Shown here in pieces: positions 25,376 through 36,700 of a stretch of DNA of 64,000 nucleotides. The first letter of the stretch is position 1. Each line of letters opens with the position of its first letter. The translations under genes and the position numbers were made by a program. The notes beneath the pieces were generated by a model that was not told the origin of the DNA, did no database searches, and worked only from the letters and a program-made list of their open reading frames with translations. Source of the stretch: Apricaphanius iberus (Eukaryota > Chordata > Actinopteri > Cyprinodontiformes > Aphaniidae); NCBI GenBank assembly GCA_028564705.1, contig JAPXFQ010000127.1:1116001-1180000 (forward strand), written 5' to 3'.

Positions 25376-25778
25376 TTCCATTCCTTCTACTTCTCTCGTC
25401 GTTTATCCGCCTAAATCTCTTGCTCTCTCTGGCTCTCTGTGTCAGATGTTTAGTTACTTCCCTGCCTCTTTAGTGATGATGGTAGGTGTAATAAATTATA
25501 TTTCTCTGCTTTCGACGCACATGATGGATTGTGTAACAGTTAACAATGCAGTCCCCACGGCGGACTTTGTATTTGCATATGAAGGAACAATGGTCCTAAG
25601 AAGAAAATGGGGGGTGATGTTTCCAAACAGAATTTCTTTCAAATTTAGCAGTCTGATCAGAATCTTTCAAAGGAAGTTTTTACATGAGTCATTTTTTATT
25701 ATGTTCAGCCCTTCGTGCAGAATATTTATATCCATGTAATTGCACATGTTCTGTGAGCACTTTGGGTTCCCGATTAAG

Positions 25779-25811
25779 CACTACATTATTATTATTATTA
25801 TTATTATTATA
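25779..25811. repeat. (ATT)n microsatellite
   Basis: About ten uninterrupted ATT units. Confidence 0.85.
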
Positions 25812-25819
25812 CATCTTCT

Positions 25820-28630
25820 CATAATTTTTTTCCTCTCTGTAAATGCTACATTGAGGAAGTGGCCGGCGGCTAGCCGAGGACAGATCTATCAACTCTAAGC
25901 CGACCGAGCTGAGAAGATCAGAAAGATAACTGCCCACATGTATTTTTTATTTTTTTATTTTTTAATTATTAATGTTGTTGTTGAAAAAGGGATTGAGTGC
26001 CTTGAAAGTTTTCCCTTATTTCTTTATATGCACTTCTATACATTTACGTTCACATTTATACCTAGATATAGGGAAACTGGCCATTTTATATGTGTCACAT
26101 ATATTCAAAACTTATATTAACGCCTCTAAGTTTACATAGGTTCTTTCTGTGTGAGTATAAAAGGAAAAATCTCTTCTTCTTTTGTGTGCTGCCATCGTTC
26201 AGCTGGTCATCCTGGTCTCCTTGTAATTTTATATTCTTTTCCATTAGATGACCTTTACTCCTACATCTACTGCTGTCCTGTCTGCATGTTGGGTCCAATC
26301 CCTACACACTACATGAAAGAAGGATCCAGCCAGAAGAAGGGGCAAGCAACTGGATTTGAAATGATGGCGTTTTAAGTATTTCAGCGCTTTTACACATCTC
26401 CGTCTCTACAGCACAGACCCGTAGCTTGATGCCGGCATGATCAGCACATCCCATCGGCAGTGCCTGGCTCTGTGCACTGTTTCTGTGAGGGTTGGCATGT
26501 CCCGGTGCACAGCTCATTGCTTCTGAGGGGGTCTGACCGATGCTGTCCCTCCACCACATAGCCATCATGCACCAGCACCTGCAACACACCGCTTCCAAGC
26601 ACCAGAACCTGCTCCATATCTGAAGCTGCTCCTGCGGTGTCCAGCCTCTTAACCTGACCCCACCTTGGTCTCCAGCCAAAGCCAGTGTCTTTGCAGGGCT
26701 CCAAGGCTACAGAGGAAGCTGTTCTCACTGCTGCTGTCACTGCTAGGCCATCTTCCTCACCATAACTGCTCCAGCCGCGCAGAGAATTACGTCAACTGCA
26801 CCATCAGGCCTCCACCTCAGCTGCAGAGGTCTGCCTACTTAGGCCAGATCTTGCCATGTTGGGCCTGAACTTCTCCGAGGGGGTTAAGGAAAACCTGCAT
26901 CTCTCCATTGTATCGATTTCTAAAGCCCAGTTCATGCTTCTCCGACTGCAAATTTGCACTCAGACGCAGACGTATTGACGGAGACATTTTGTGTTTATTG
27001 TACTCCGCTTTTCCACTCCATTCTCTATTGTTTTTTCAGCGTTGCTCGACCAGGCCAGCAGGGGGTGCTAAGTTTTCATGGCGTCTCTGGCTACTACACA
27101 CTTCTGTTTTTTTCTAGGCTTGTGAACTAATTTCTTCCTGAAGGAGCAATGAACGACAGAAAGTAAGTTTTGATTCAGCTGTAAAGCTTTTTACTAGAAG
27201 TGCGGATTATAGAATACTGTAGAAACACATGAAAACAAAACACAGCAGCCTTTTTAGTTGTTTTCCCACACCTCCTTGTGTTCAAAATCACCAAAGGAAC
27301 AGATTAGATAAATTATCCTATCAATATAAAGCATATAGTGGCCAAACGCTGCATAAGCTATGGCATAAGATAGCATAAGCTAGGCTTAAGCCTTTCTCCC
27401 TATAGCTCCCCTCTAGTTCACAACTTCCAGGGCTTCAGCATGATTCCCTGGGTACTGCAGAAGCTGACCTAACTGCTTTTCTCGCCATTGGAGCTGCAGT
27501 GATCCTGGTTTTTGCTGCAGTAGCTCTCCAGTCAGTAAGTATCATCAAGCTAGCTGTTCTCCAAAGTCTCTGCGTGGGTTGTTGCAGTTTCCACACAGCC
27601 CTCCAGAGCCTCTATGTCACTTTCGGCCACCAGAGACCCAGTTGCTTAATCGCCAGCTCCATAACTTCTTGACCATAACTTTTTGCTAATAATTGACTTT
27701 TTGGAGATATTTTTGGTTTATTTGTTTTGTGTTTTCTCTTTTTGTGTGTTTGTCAGTCTGTCAGATTGATGTTTTATAGATTTTTCTTGAGGTATTTTTT
27801 GTTTACCTCATCAGTTAAGCTGTAGTGATTGTGTTCCGGCTCTGCTTTATTTTGCACTATGATAGTATAATAATTTCCACTTACTGACACCAAGGAAAAT
27901 AATAGTATATCTTGCTGTTATGTGCACCATACATAAACTGTAGACTTTAAACATCATGGTTAAAATATTCCCATTTATCAAAGCTCCTCTTTTTGCATTT
28001 CTTTTTTTTGTCACCTAAGCTGTCACCTACGGTCTACAGATGTGCTTCTACATAACATAAAGAATCAGAACGATTTTCTTGCAGCTTCCATCTTTTTCAT
28101 GATTCGTAATTTTCCCTCCTTCATCCTCACTCCACATTTTGAACTCCAGAAGAAGAAAAACCTTTGTATGTGTTCCACATATCTTTCTAAAGACTTCTCT
28201 CAAGTCTCTCTGGCATTAAAGAGGTGCAAGAAGTGTGTCAACATTCCTCTTGAAATATTTGCCAAAAGGAGAGTGCATGAGAAAGTCCCATAGGAGTTTT
28301 TCTGTCATCTCCCATTACGCTTTCCACATGTTTCCTAAAAAACATCTCTCCTTCAGAGTCTCTTAACTGAAGCCAATCCTGCTCTCTTAGGGTCCAAAAG
28401 CAATGCAAAAAAGCAGTTCTGCTGAGTTTATTTAGAGATGTCCCACTTAGTGTCTGCACCTTTTAAAGCTCTTGAAGCTCACACCTTGGTTTGGAAATGT
28501 TTGGAGCAGAGCTGTTCCCCAGCTGTTTGTCTGATCAAGGCTGAATTAATGGAGTCGACAGAGAAAGATATTATCCAAAGAAACTAAATTAAAGATAAAT
28601 AAGGAATAATTCTTTAATACAATGCAGTGA
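25820..28630. other. no gene recognised; GC-rich block at 26400-26900
   Basis: 26.4-26.9 kb is less AT-rich and carries several overlapping 70-125-codon frames on both strands, none with a recognisable domain or splice-linked partner. 26925-26980 (CCCAGTTCATGCTTCTCCG) resembles a MITE end. 27-28.6 kb is AT-rich and featureless. Confidence 0.35.
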
Positions 28631-28639
28631 AAAAGTATT

Positions 28640-28900
28640 TAAAGGTGCAATATGTAAGAATTTTATGGTGAATTAATTCCATAAACGTCAAATGTGCTAA
28701 CCATGGTGGATGAAACAGACCTTTACCCCTTAGGCAGGGAGGTTGTAAGTTTTTGTTATTTTAAAAATGCTGCTACGGGACATACTAATTGTTTGTAATT
28801 TCTGTCCTTCATTATCCATATTTTCTGTTTCATGGGCAAATCCCAAGTGCGCCCACAAGGTTGCCAAGTCTTCAACACTAATCAGTGCCCCTTATTTGTA
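28640..28900. repeat. possible MITE (AAAGGTGCAATATGTAAGAA type)
   Basis: The start TTTAAAGGTGCAATATGTAA matches the end of a common fish noncoding repeat. The far end was not resolved. Confidence 0.35.
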
Positions 28901-29762
28901 ATCTGACACCGACTAACCGGACTGGTTATTGTGAGCATCATTCTAAGAGCCAATCAAGATCAAAGGCTTCATTCAGCATCGCATTGTTTAAAAATTCATC
29001 CTGCACATGAAAAAGGAAAACATGTTGATTGGTGATTTGTCTATGATAGAAAATTCTCATGGGAAACATCGTTTTTAGGTACTTGCAGTTTGAGACACAG
29101 TTTCTCACAAAGGTTTTTGAGAGTTTGTTCTTTCCCTCCCTTTGGTTACATAGCCATGCAATGTGATAGATCTTTAGATTAGGCTCAACTGCTGAAAAAG
29201 TCACATTTGAAATGTCAAAAAGCTGGTTTTCTATTAAATGAAAGTCAAAAGGCAGATTTCTCCCATCTTCCTCCGAAACAAAAAATCAAATTTTCAGGAA
29301 TCAACAGGGCGGGTAATTACAAAAAATCTTACACACCAAAAACAGCATTATGCAACACATTGCCTCTCCTCAGAATCAGCTTTAATGGCCAAGTATATAA
29401 ACCATATGTGGAGTTCCACGGTGGGGGAAAAAAGCGTTCACATGTGTTTTGATCCTTATTCAAGAGTCAAAAAAGAGGTATTAGAAAAAACCACACCTAA
29501 ACATTTAAGCACATATTCAGACATTAACATAGCCTTAGGAGACAGCGAGACGGTGTGTGTGTTAGTGTGTGTGTCTGAATCCATGTCAGTGTGTTTGTCA
29601 GTAGATGCCCGTATACGGGGGGGAGGATACTCTGTTTACATTCCTTTCACGGGCATTTGATTGTGGACCAAGTCGAAGGTCTTCATGGGAGCCAAAACAA
29701 TAATTATTTGGATAACAGGGAGAGCAAATTTCCTCTCTACCCCTTCAGTCTGTCAGCAGTTT

Positions 29763-30155
29763 CTAATTCAACCAAATTAAATTCCCGATTACTCCATTAA
29801 TTTCCAGTTGCACCAATCCACACTGACAGTTTCTCCAAGTCCAATGACAATCGTGACTGAGTCCCAAAGCGCCAGCTAGATCGCCTCTTGCAGCGTCTAG
29901 CCTGTGCTCAAGCTCACCAAGCGTGAGGTTCTGAGTTCCATCAGCACAAATCTGCGCTTCACACTGCTCCTTCAGCCTTCTAATCGCTTCCAGAACTGTC
30001 AACAATTTCGGTATTTTTTGCTCCATTTTGCCGCAGATCCAATACATGCCCATCCCAATCAGCAGGAACCCGATCCACATAAATCCAAATAGCCAGATAT
30101 CTTCCATAACACGGATGCCCTTTTCCGGTGCTTCGTAGACAACAACTCCCAACAT
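29763..30155 (-). CDS. unrecognised 130-codon ORF with one membrane segment and a predicted helical region
   Basis: This is a single open frame from ATG to stop with no homology I recognise. A hydrophobic stretch at about residues 20-41 (IWLFGFMWIGFLLIG, then GMGMYWICG) is followed by a charged, heptad-like region at about 48-100 (LTVLEAIRRLKEQCE; LGELEHRLDAARGDL). An in-frame ATG at codon 17 (MEDIW) is an alternative start. Composition looks more protein-like than the random AT-rich frames around it. It lies between unannotated sequence and a Tc1-like remnant, with no promoter or splice evidence. It could be an exon of a larger gene, a transposon-borne frame or a chance ORF. Confidence 0.3.
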   Translation of the reverse strand: MLGVVVYEAPEKGIRVMEDIWLFGFMWIGFLLIGMGMYWICGKMEQKIPKLLTVLEAIRRLKEQCEAQICADGTQNLTLGELEHRLDAARGDLAGALGLSHDCHWTWRNCQCGLVQLEINGVIGNLIWLN

Positions 30156-30339
30156 AAACTGATCTGATTGTAATTTTTATTCTTGTATAGTTCGATATTT
30201 ATGTGCGGCATGGGGGATCTGGTTGCAAATTTAAGCAAAACTTTTATAATACGGATTAAATTAAAGATATAACAATTATGTTAGCAGGATTCACATTTCA
30301 TCACTGAAGACAAAATAGTGTTCAAACCAAAACTATTCA

Positions 30340-31260
30340 AACCAGCTAAATAGTTTACATTTTGTCACGTAACAACCACAAACTTCAATAAATCTATTGG
30401 GATTCTATGTGATGGACCAAAACAAGGAGATATCAGAGATAAATAAACAAATAAACAAAATACTGTATAATCTCTTGAGAAAAAATATTTATCTTAGGTT
30501 ATCGCTTCAACTTGACATAGGCACTTGTTCTGTTTAAATCAATCAATTCTATTTTAAATCTTCCTCAACCTAGAAACTTGAATTGCTTTACTGACATTTG
30601 TAAGAATTTCCTATTCTCCTTTGATTATAAGGTTCAGTCCACAGGGTCATTGATCCTATCTTCTCTACACAATCCATTTATATTTGTTTCTTGCATGGCT
30701 GTCTTCAGTTAGTTTGAGCCTGCTTCAATATAATTTTTAAACAACAGAGCTGGGCACATTTAAGCCATCTGATCTTGTTCAAGTTTGTTGAACAACATTT
30801 ATACAAGCCTGTGAAAGCATTCAGTAATGGCAGACTTTATGTAATTGAAGGAATGATTAATGGATTAATATATGGAGATATTTCCTGTAAAATCTGATTT
30901 GACCTACCATGATGGTGATAAATAAGGTTGGATGTTTCAGAAAGACATTGATCTAAAAAAAAACCTGCCCAGAAAACTCTAAATTAGTTTCAGGGAGAGA
31001 AAACCTAGCTGCTAGAATAGCCAAGTCAGTCACCTGACCTACAGTAAATCCTATACAAAATAATCAAAAGAAGTGAAGATCAGAGGTCCTAGAAGGAGAA
31101 CCCACAGAAGGATCTGAGGAGTGTGTGTGACAAGAATGGGCCAAAATCCCAGTGAGCAATGCAGGTGACTATTTTCTCCATCAAGACGGACTTGAAGTTG
31201 TGATCACAAACAGAGCCGTTTGTAACAAAGTAAGAAATATATTCCAGTATGTGTGCTCAG
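30340..31260. mobile_element. degraded Tc1-like transposon remnant
   Basis: 30355-30430 (TTTTGTCACGTAACAACCAC; AACTTCAATAAATCTATTGG; GTGATGGACCAAAAC) is the subterminal region of a Tc1-like family also seen at 33.96, 38.2 and 63.6 kb. Later pieces near 30990-31240 follow its body in degraded form. No open transposase. Confidence 0.5.
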
Positions 31261-31269
31261 TACTTTCCC

Positions 31270-33750
31270 CCTGAATCATTCAATTTTATTATAGATCATC
31301 AAATTTATAGATAATTATGGTTTATTTGTTATTGCATGTGTGAATAAGATGGCTTGAGTCACTCATCTGATGAGAATTTCATATCAATTACATCCTTAGA
31401 AATTGATTGTTTGGAACATAGCCTATTAGATGGAGTTTTCAAATTTTTAACCAATTATAATTGAACTTGTGGCCAATACATATGGTCATCATGATCATTT
31501 TATCTTTGTTCACTTAATATTGTCATCTGTGATATGAGACATTGTACACATGAAACTATATATATCTATTTGTACAGTCTGGGTGATTGCTTCTATGTAA
31601 AACTCTAGAAAAGTGTATGCTTTTTTGTGTTTTTTTTACGATTTAAGACGTTTTTGCCATGACTTTATAAATGTTTTACCAAGGGGACCCAGGGAAACTG
31701 TCTTGATGGAAAACTAATGTTCCCATTCAAACAATTTGATCACAGAGCGTAAAATCTGAGCTCCTCTTCCTTGAATCTTCTTTCAGACTTACAGAAAGGC
31801 CTCCAGAGACATTTTCCCAGAGCGAGTCCGACCTTCTATTAACTGAATCTAAATTGGATTGTGACAATACATGGGCTTTCCAACAAGGCTGTGTCCTCAG
31901 AGGAGTTTTACCCAGAAGTTGTTGTTGCACACCACATGTAAAAAAAGCCTTTGTCGCTTTGCCAATTGTAAACCTGCAGGGGGTGGTAATCGTTTTCAAC
32001 AACTTGTGGCTAGTGTTCAGTCATCCTCTTGTTTTCAGCCCAAACATAAACATCACTTTAGAAATGGCTTCTGCTGCCTCATTAAGAAAAGACACACAAA
32101 AAACAGCCATTACAGGATAGTTGCAGTTTATTAAGAAAAATCACTTTCACCACTGTGAGAATATAAAATATTTACCACAAAATATTGCAAGTAAAACCAC
32201 ATTTACAATTTGCCTATACTTGGCTTCTGACGTAAGTTAAAAGCTTTTTTATTAAACTATTCTGCACTTTGTTTATTCTCATAAGCCACCATTTATCTTG
32301 CATGTGAATATGGAAAGTAATCTCTCAGTAAGATCAGATTTCCTGTGGTGCAATCCATTCATCTGTAGGTCGTTTTATCTCAGTTAAGACTACAAAAAAG
32401 TCTAAAAGCTTCACACTGTCAAAGGTAGAAACGCTTAAGTGTGAGGTGCCTATGTCATATACAGGGATGGAAAACAGTCATTGCTTAGCAAGTGTTTTCA
32501 CTTTCATGTTTTGATTTAAAAATGGGATTTTCCCTCACTTTGTAAAAAATCAAATGCAACTAAGCAGCAATACCATTTAAAACTGAGTACATTCAATTGG
32601 TTTTACAATTATCTTCAGCAGCTACTGAGTTGGTCTGAGTTTTAAGTATTTTGAAAAATAACCATGAATATTATGTTGTATTGTTGTATTAATTTGGGAC
32701 TTTTAAAGAGGCTTTTAGTGCATTATGTTACATGGTGAAATAATGATACAACATATAGGTTAAAGAATAAAAAATAAATAAAGAAATGCTTCATTTTATT
32801 GCAAATATTATCTTCTAAACACAGGATCAAATTTACACAAACAAGCTGAATTATTTACTCATATGCCTTCTGTTATTTGAAAAATTGTGTGCACAGATAA
32901 GGCAAAGATTGAGCTATTTGGCTGTGAAGACAAGAAATATACTTAGTGTAGTGAAGCTTTTTTTTTTACACATCAGAACACTGTACTAACTGATAGGCAT
33001 GTATATGTTACTATCATGCTAAGGGTCTGTTTCACTGCCAGTGTTCCTGGGACACTGCACAAAGTGGAGTTGATGACGCAGACACAGTACTGTCTCCAAA
33101 ATTCATCAGCATCATCTCAATTCAACAGCTAGATAATTAAAAGATGGCCATGATTAGAAACAAAATTGAATTTTGTGTTCCTCAGTTGGGTTTTTCCATC
33201 AGGAAAAAATACATATGAACTAGTTTTATAAAAGACTATGCATAGTAAGACTGGGTTTATGTAGTGGACAAATGCTTCCTCCATAGCCAGAAAGCCAATC
33301 AGTTTAAATGACCTCAAATATTCTAAGTCAGGAGTGGTCAAAAATTTAGTCAGAATTAAGCCAGGACCTATTTGATGGCTACAACTTGTATTGTTTGTTA
33401 ATGAACATTTGTCTAAATATAATACAGAATGTTTGTATATGATTAAGCCTGGATCAAAGAAAATCTGGTAAAAATATATGTTTTGTACCAGATTCATGTT
33501 TTCAAATTCTTTAAATTTGTATCTTAGATCATTAACCGATGCATTTAGAAAAAAGTCCAGAATAAATCCTCGAAATCCCAAAATTAAGATCGTGTTCATG
33601 CCCTTGTTGAGAGTGTGTAGTAAACTCCTGCACTTTACATCCCTGAATAAGAGGATCCACTCGTGCTCTCGGTCCTTCATGCATGAAACTCCAAAATGGG
33701 CTCAAAATGAGTGAAAAATACTATCACAACGTCAAGAGAGCCAGCATTTG
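31270..33750. other. no gene recognised; possible 3' untranslated sequence of the PDZ exons
   Basis: AT-rich, with several minus-strand AATAAA hexamers (for example near 32250 and 32130) that could end a transcript from the PDZ exons. The 183-codon minus-strand frame at 33129-33680 starts 80 bases below the PDZ-unit stop and has no recognisable domain. Confidence 0.35.
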
Positions 33751-33759
33751 TCTAGTTTG

Positions 33760-36700
33760 TCAGTCACGCAGTTGCTGTCTTCTGGGAATCTGTGACAAGA
33801 GCTCAACATCTTCATCTGAGGTAGAGGGGTGAGTGAGTATGATCCGGGGGATCTGCGAGATGAAAATGAATAGGATTTAGGAAGGGAAATGCTGGTTATC
33901 TGGAGTTGTGGCGTATTCCATTTTTTATCTTTTTTGAGGGAAATTGAGGTTATGTTCTATGTACAGAGTCTTGTGAAAATATTTATGCCTTTTGAGGTTT
34001 TCCACATTGTGTCATGATACAATCACAAAACAGAGTATTTAACTGGGATTTTGCATCATAGAAAAACACAAAGTAAAGTGTCATTGTAAAGTAGAATGAA
34101 ATTTTTATACTGTTTTAAAAGATTGAAAATCTGTGTAGTTTATGTTAAGTGAAATTCCAGCTCTCCTTGGAAGCCCTAACAAGTTTGTCTGACAGTATTA
34201 GTGAATAAACAGCATCATGAAGACCAAAAAAAGGGCAGACAGGTCAGGGAGAAGGCTGTGGAGATGTTCAGATCAGGATTAGAATTATCTAAATGCCTCC
34301 ATCCGTCCATCCATTTTCTGAACCGCTTAATCCTCAAGGGGTTGCGGGGGTCTGGTGCCTATCTCCAGTGGGCGAGAGGCGGGGTACACTTAGGACAGGT
34401 CGCCAGTCCATCACAGGGCCCTAAATGCCTCCATGACTTTGAAATATAGAAATGGTACCATGACCGTCACCTAGGAACACGCCTCAAAGAACAGGCACGA
34501 CCTACCTACAGAGTACAGCTGAACCTCTTTTATACCTGTGTCTTCTGCTTTAATGACTCAAACAACGTAGCAATTTCTGTCAGAGACGTGTTGTGTATCA
34601 TAATAGTGGTAGTAAAACCTAGAACAGGTCCAACAAGAAACCTCTGGAGGCTGTTAAACATTACTGACTGCAGTGCTTATTAACTTGTCGTTGTTGACGA
34701 TCCAAACCACCCGTTTCGGATGTGATCAGCCCATTAAATGGCCGTTATTAGCGGTTATCACTCCCATTAAACACCATCAGACTGTGCCCTCTCAGCCTCT
34801 TTTCTGGTCTTCCCAAAAACAAAACCTCAAGTTTACAGCTTCTACAAAATTCAGCAGCACGTGTCCTGACAAAAACCAGGAGACGGGAGCACATTACACT
34901 GGTCTTAAAGTCACTGCATTGGCTCCATGTATGTTTTAGCATCAATTTTAAAGGTTATTTTAATGGTTTTTAAGTGTCTTAATGATCTTGGGCCTTCTTA
35001 TCTTTCAGAAATGCTTTTACCATATAAACATATGAAATTTCATCAATGTTTTACATTAAATAATTCTAAATATTATCAGTCTTAATATTTTTTTCAGTAT
35101 TTTATTACTTAATCTCCTTTCTCTACTGTTTATTTTAATATTTGATCTTCTCATTTTAATCTTCGCTCCATTGTTTCCTCTGTGGGAGCCCTCTGCGTTG
35201 GGAACAGTGGTCAGCTGTAGCTGCCTGGGTGCTGTCCAGGTGGTGCTTGAGTCGCGATGGGGGTCCAGCCTTACCTCCACCAGGCGACCTGGGTCAGTGC
35301 CTTGGCTGCTGCTGCCGATTTAGATGGCTCCCATGATGGCGTTTCCGTACCTGGCTCATCTTTACTCAGCCTAATTTTGGTTTTGGGCACTATTGGTTTT
35401 AGGTGTGGGCGTGCATGGAAAATGGGTAGGGAGGAGGGTATAGCTGTTATCATGTTTTTATTCTTGGTTGGGCGAGGGGGTGTATGTGGGGTTATTTTAA
35501 TTTGTAAATGCTATTTTCTATGAAAACCGCAATATAAATAAAGTTTGATTTGATTTTTGTTCATTGATATACACCAGCAGTGTAAGTTATTTCATTACAG
35601 ACTTTAGCACAGGACACAAAAAGTAATATTTTAAAAAAAAGACATTTACATTTTTAAAAAGGTGTTTACATGTGATCCAACATTTCATTATGAAAAAAAA
35701 TTAAATGGTGGAGAACTAAACCTGTGTCACCCTGAACACATTCTAACAATAAAACAATAAAACATTGCTGAGGTAAAATTATACTTTGGGTTTGTTGTTT
35801 TTCTTCAGGATGGATACAGAGATGGTTGCTTGATTGGAAGAAAAAAGCTGTCTACAGGGCTATCCTAGAATAAAATCTGTTAGATGTTGCTATACTTGAG
35901 ACTGGAGGTGTTATTAATTTTCCAGAAATAAAATGGCTCTAAACTTACAATTTCACAATGTAATGATTTAGATTAGAGCATGATCCTATATAAGAATGGT
36001 CTAGTCAAAGTCAAGATGTAGACTTGAAAAATCCACACAGGTTTTGTTACTTTGCAAAGATGAATAGGCAAACAAATTTAGTCTCTAAATGAGCAAAGGT
36101 AGAAAAGATGTATCCCTAAACATTCAACAAAAATACTCAATCACCAAGCCCAAGTAGGGAGGCATGCCATATTTTTAAGATTTAAACAATCTTTTCATCT
36201 AATTTCACAATTATGCACTGTTTTGTGTTTGTCTATCTCATTCAATCTTTTAAAAAAACAATGAAGAAAAACAAAAGTTTGTGGATGTAACATGAGAAAA
36301 ACGTGTGAAAGAAATCAGGAGGTATGAATATTGGCAGCACAGATCAAAACAGAACTTACCGCTATTGTATGATTCATCTCTTTGAGTGAGTTCAGTTTTA
36401 ACTCCTCGGCTTCGATTTCAGACAGGGTTCTGTTCAGATCACGGTCAGAATCAAGCTGGAACACAAAAAAAGGCTCTAATACCAAGGAAATGGAAAAAAC
36501 TGTATAAAGAGAAAAAATATTAATGTGCTCTTCTTCAGCTGGATTGGGAGCTGTGAAACAATGTCAAGTTTTAAAAAGTTTGCCCCGCTCATGCTGAGAA
36601 TTGAGTAAAAACACCCACAGTGCTATTCCCATTGCAGACAACAGCCTCAATCTTCTTGGGCAAATGGTTTTGTGCCTCTTCCAGCTGGAACTGTTTGCTC

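Noticed and set aside
26302..26740. Overlapping 99- and 125-codon minus-strand ORFs in a GC-richer block
   Set aside because: Competing frames on both strands, without domain or splice evidence, suggest composition rather than coding.
33129..33680. 183-codon minus-strand ORF just below the PDZ-unit stop
   Set aside because: AT-rich composition, no domain, no splice-linked partner; better explained as 3' untranslated sequence or chance.
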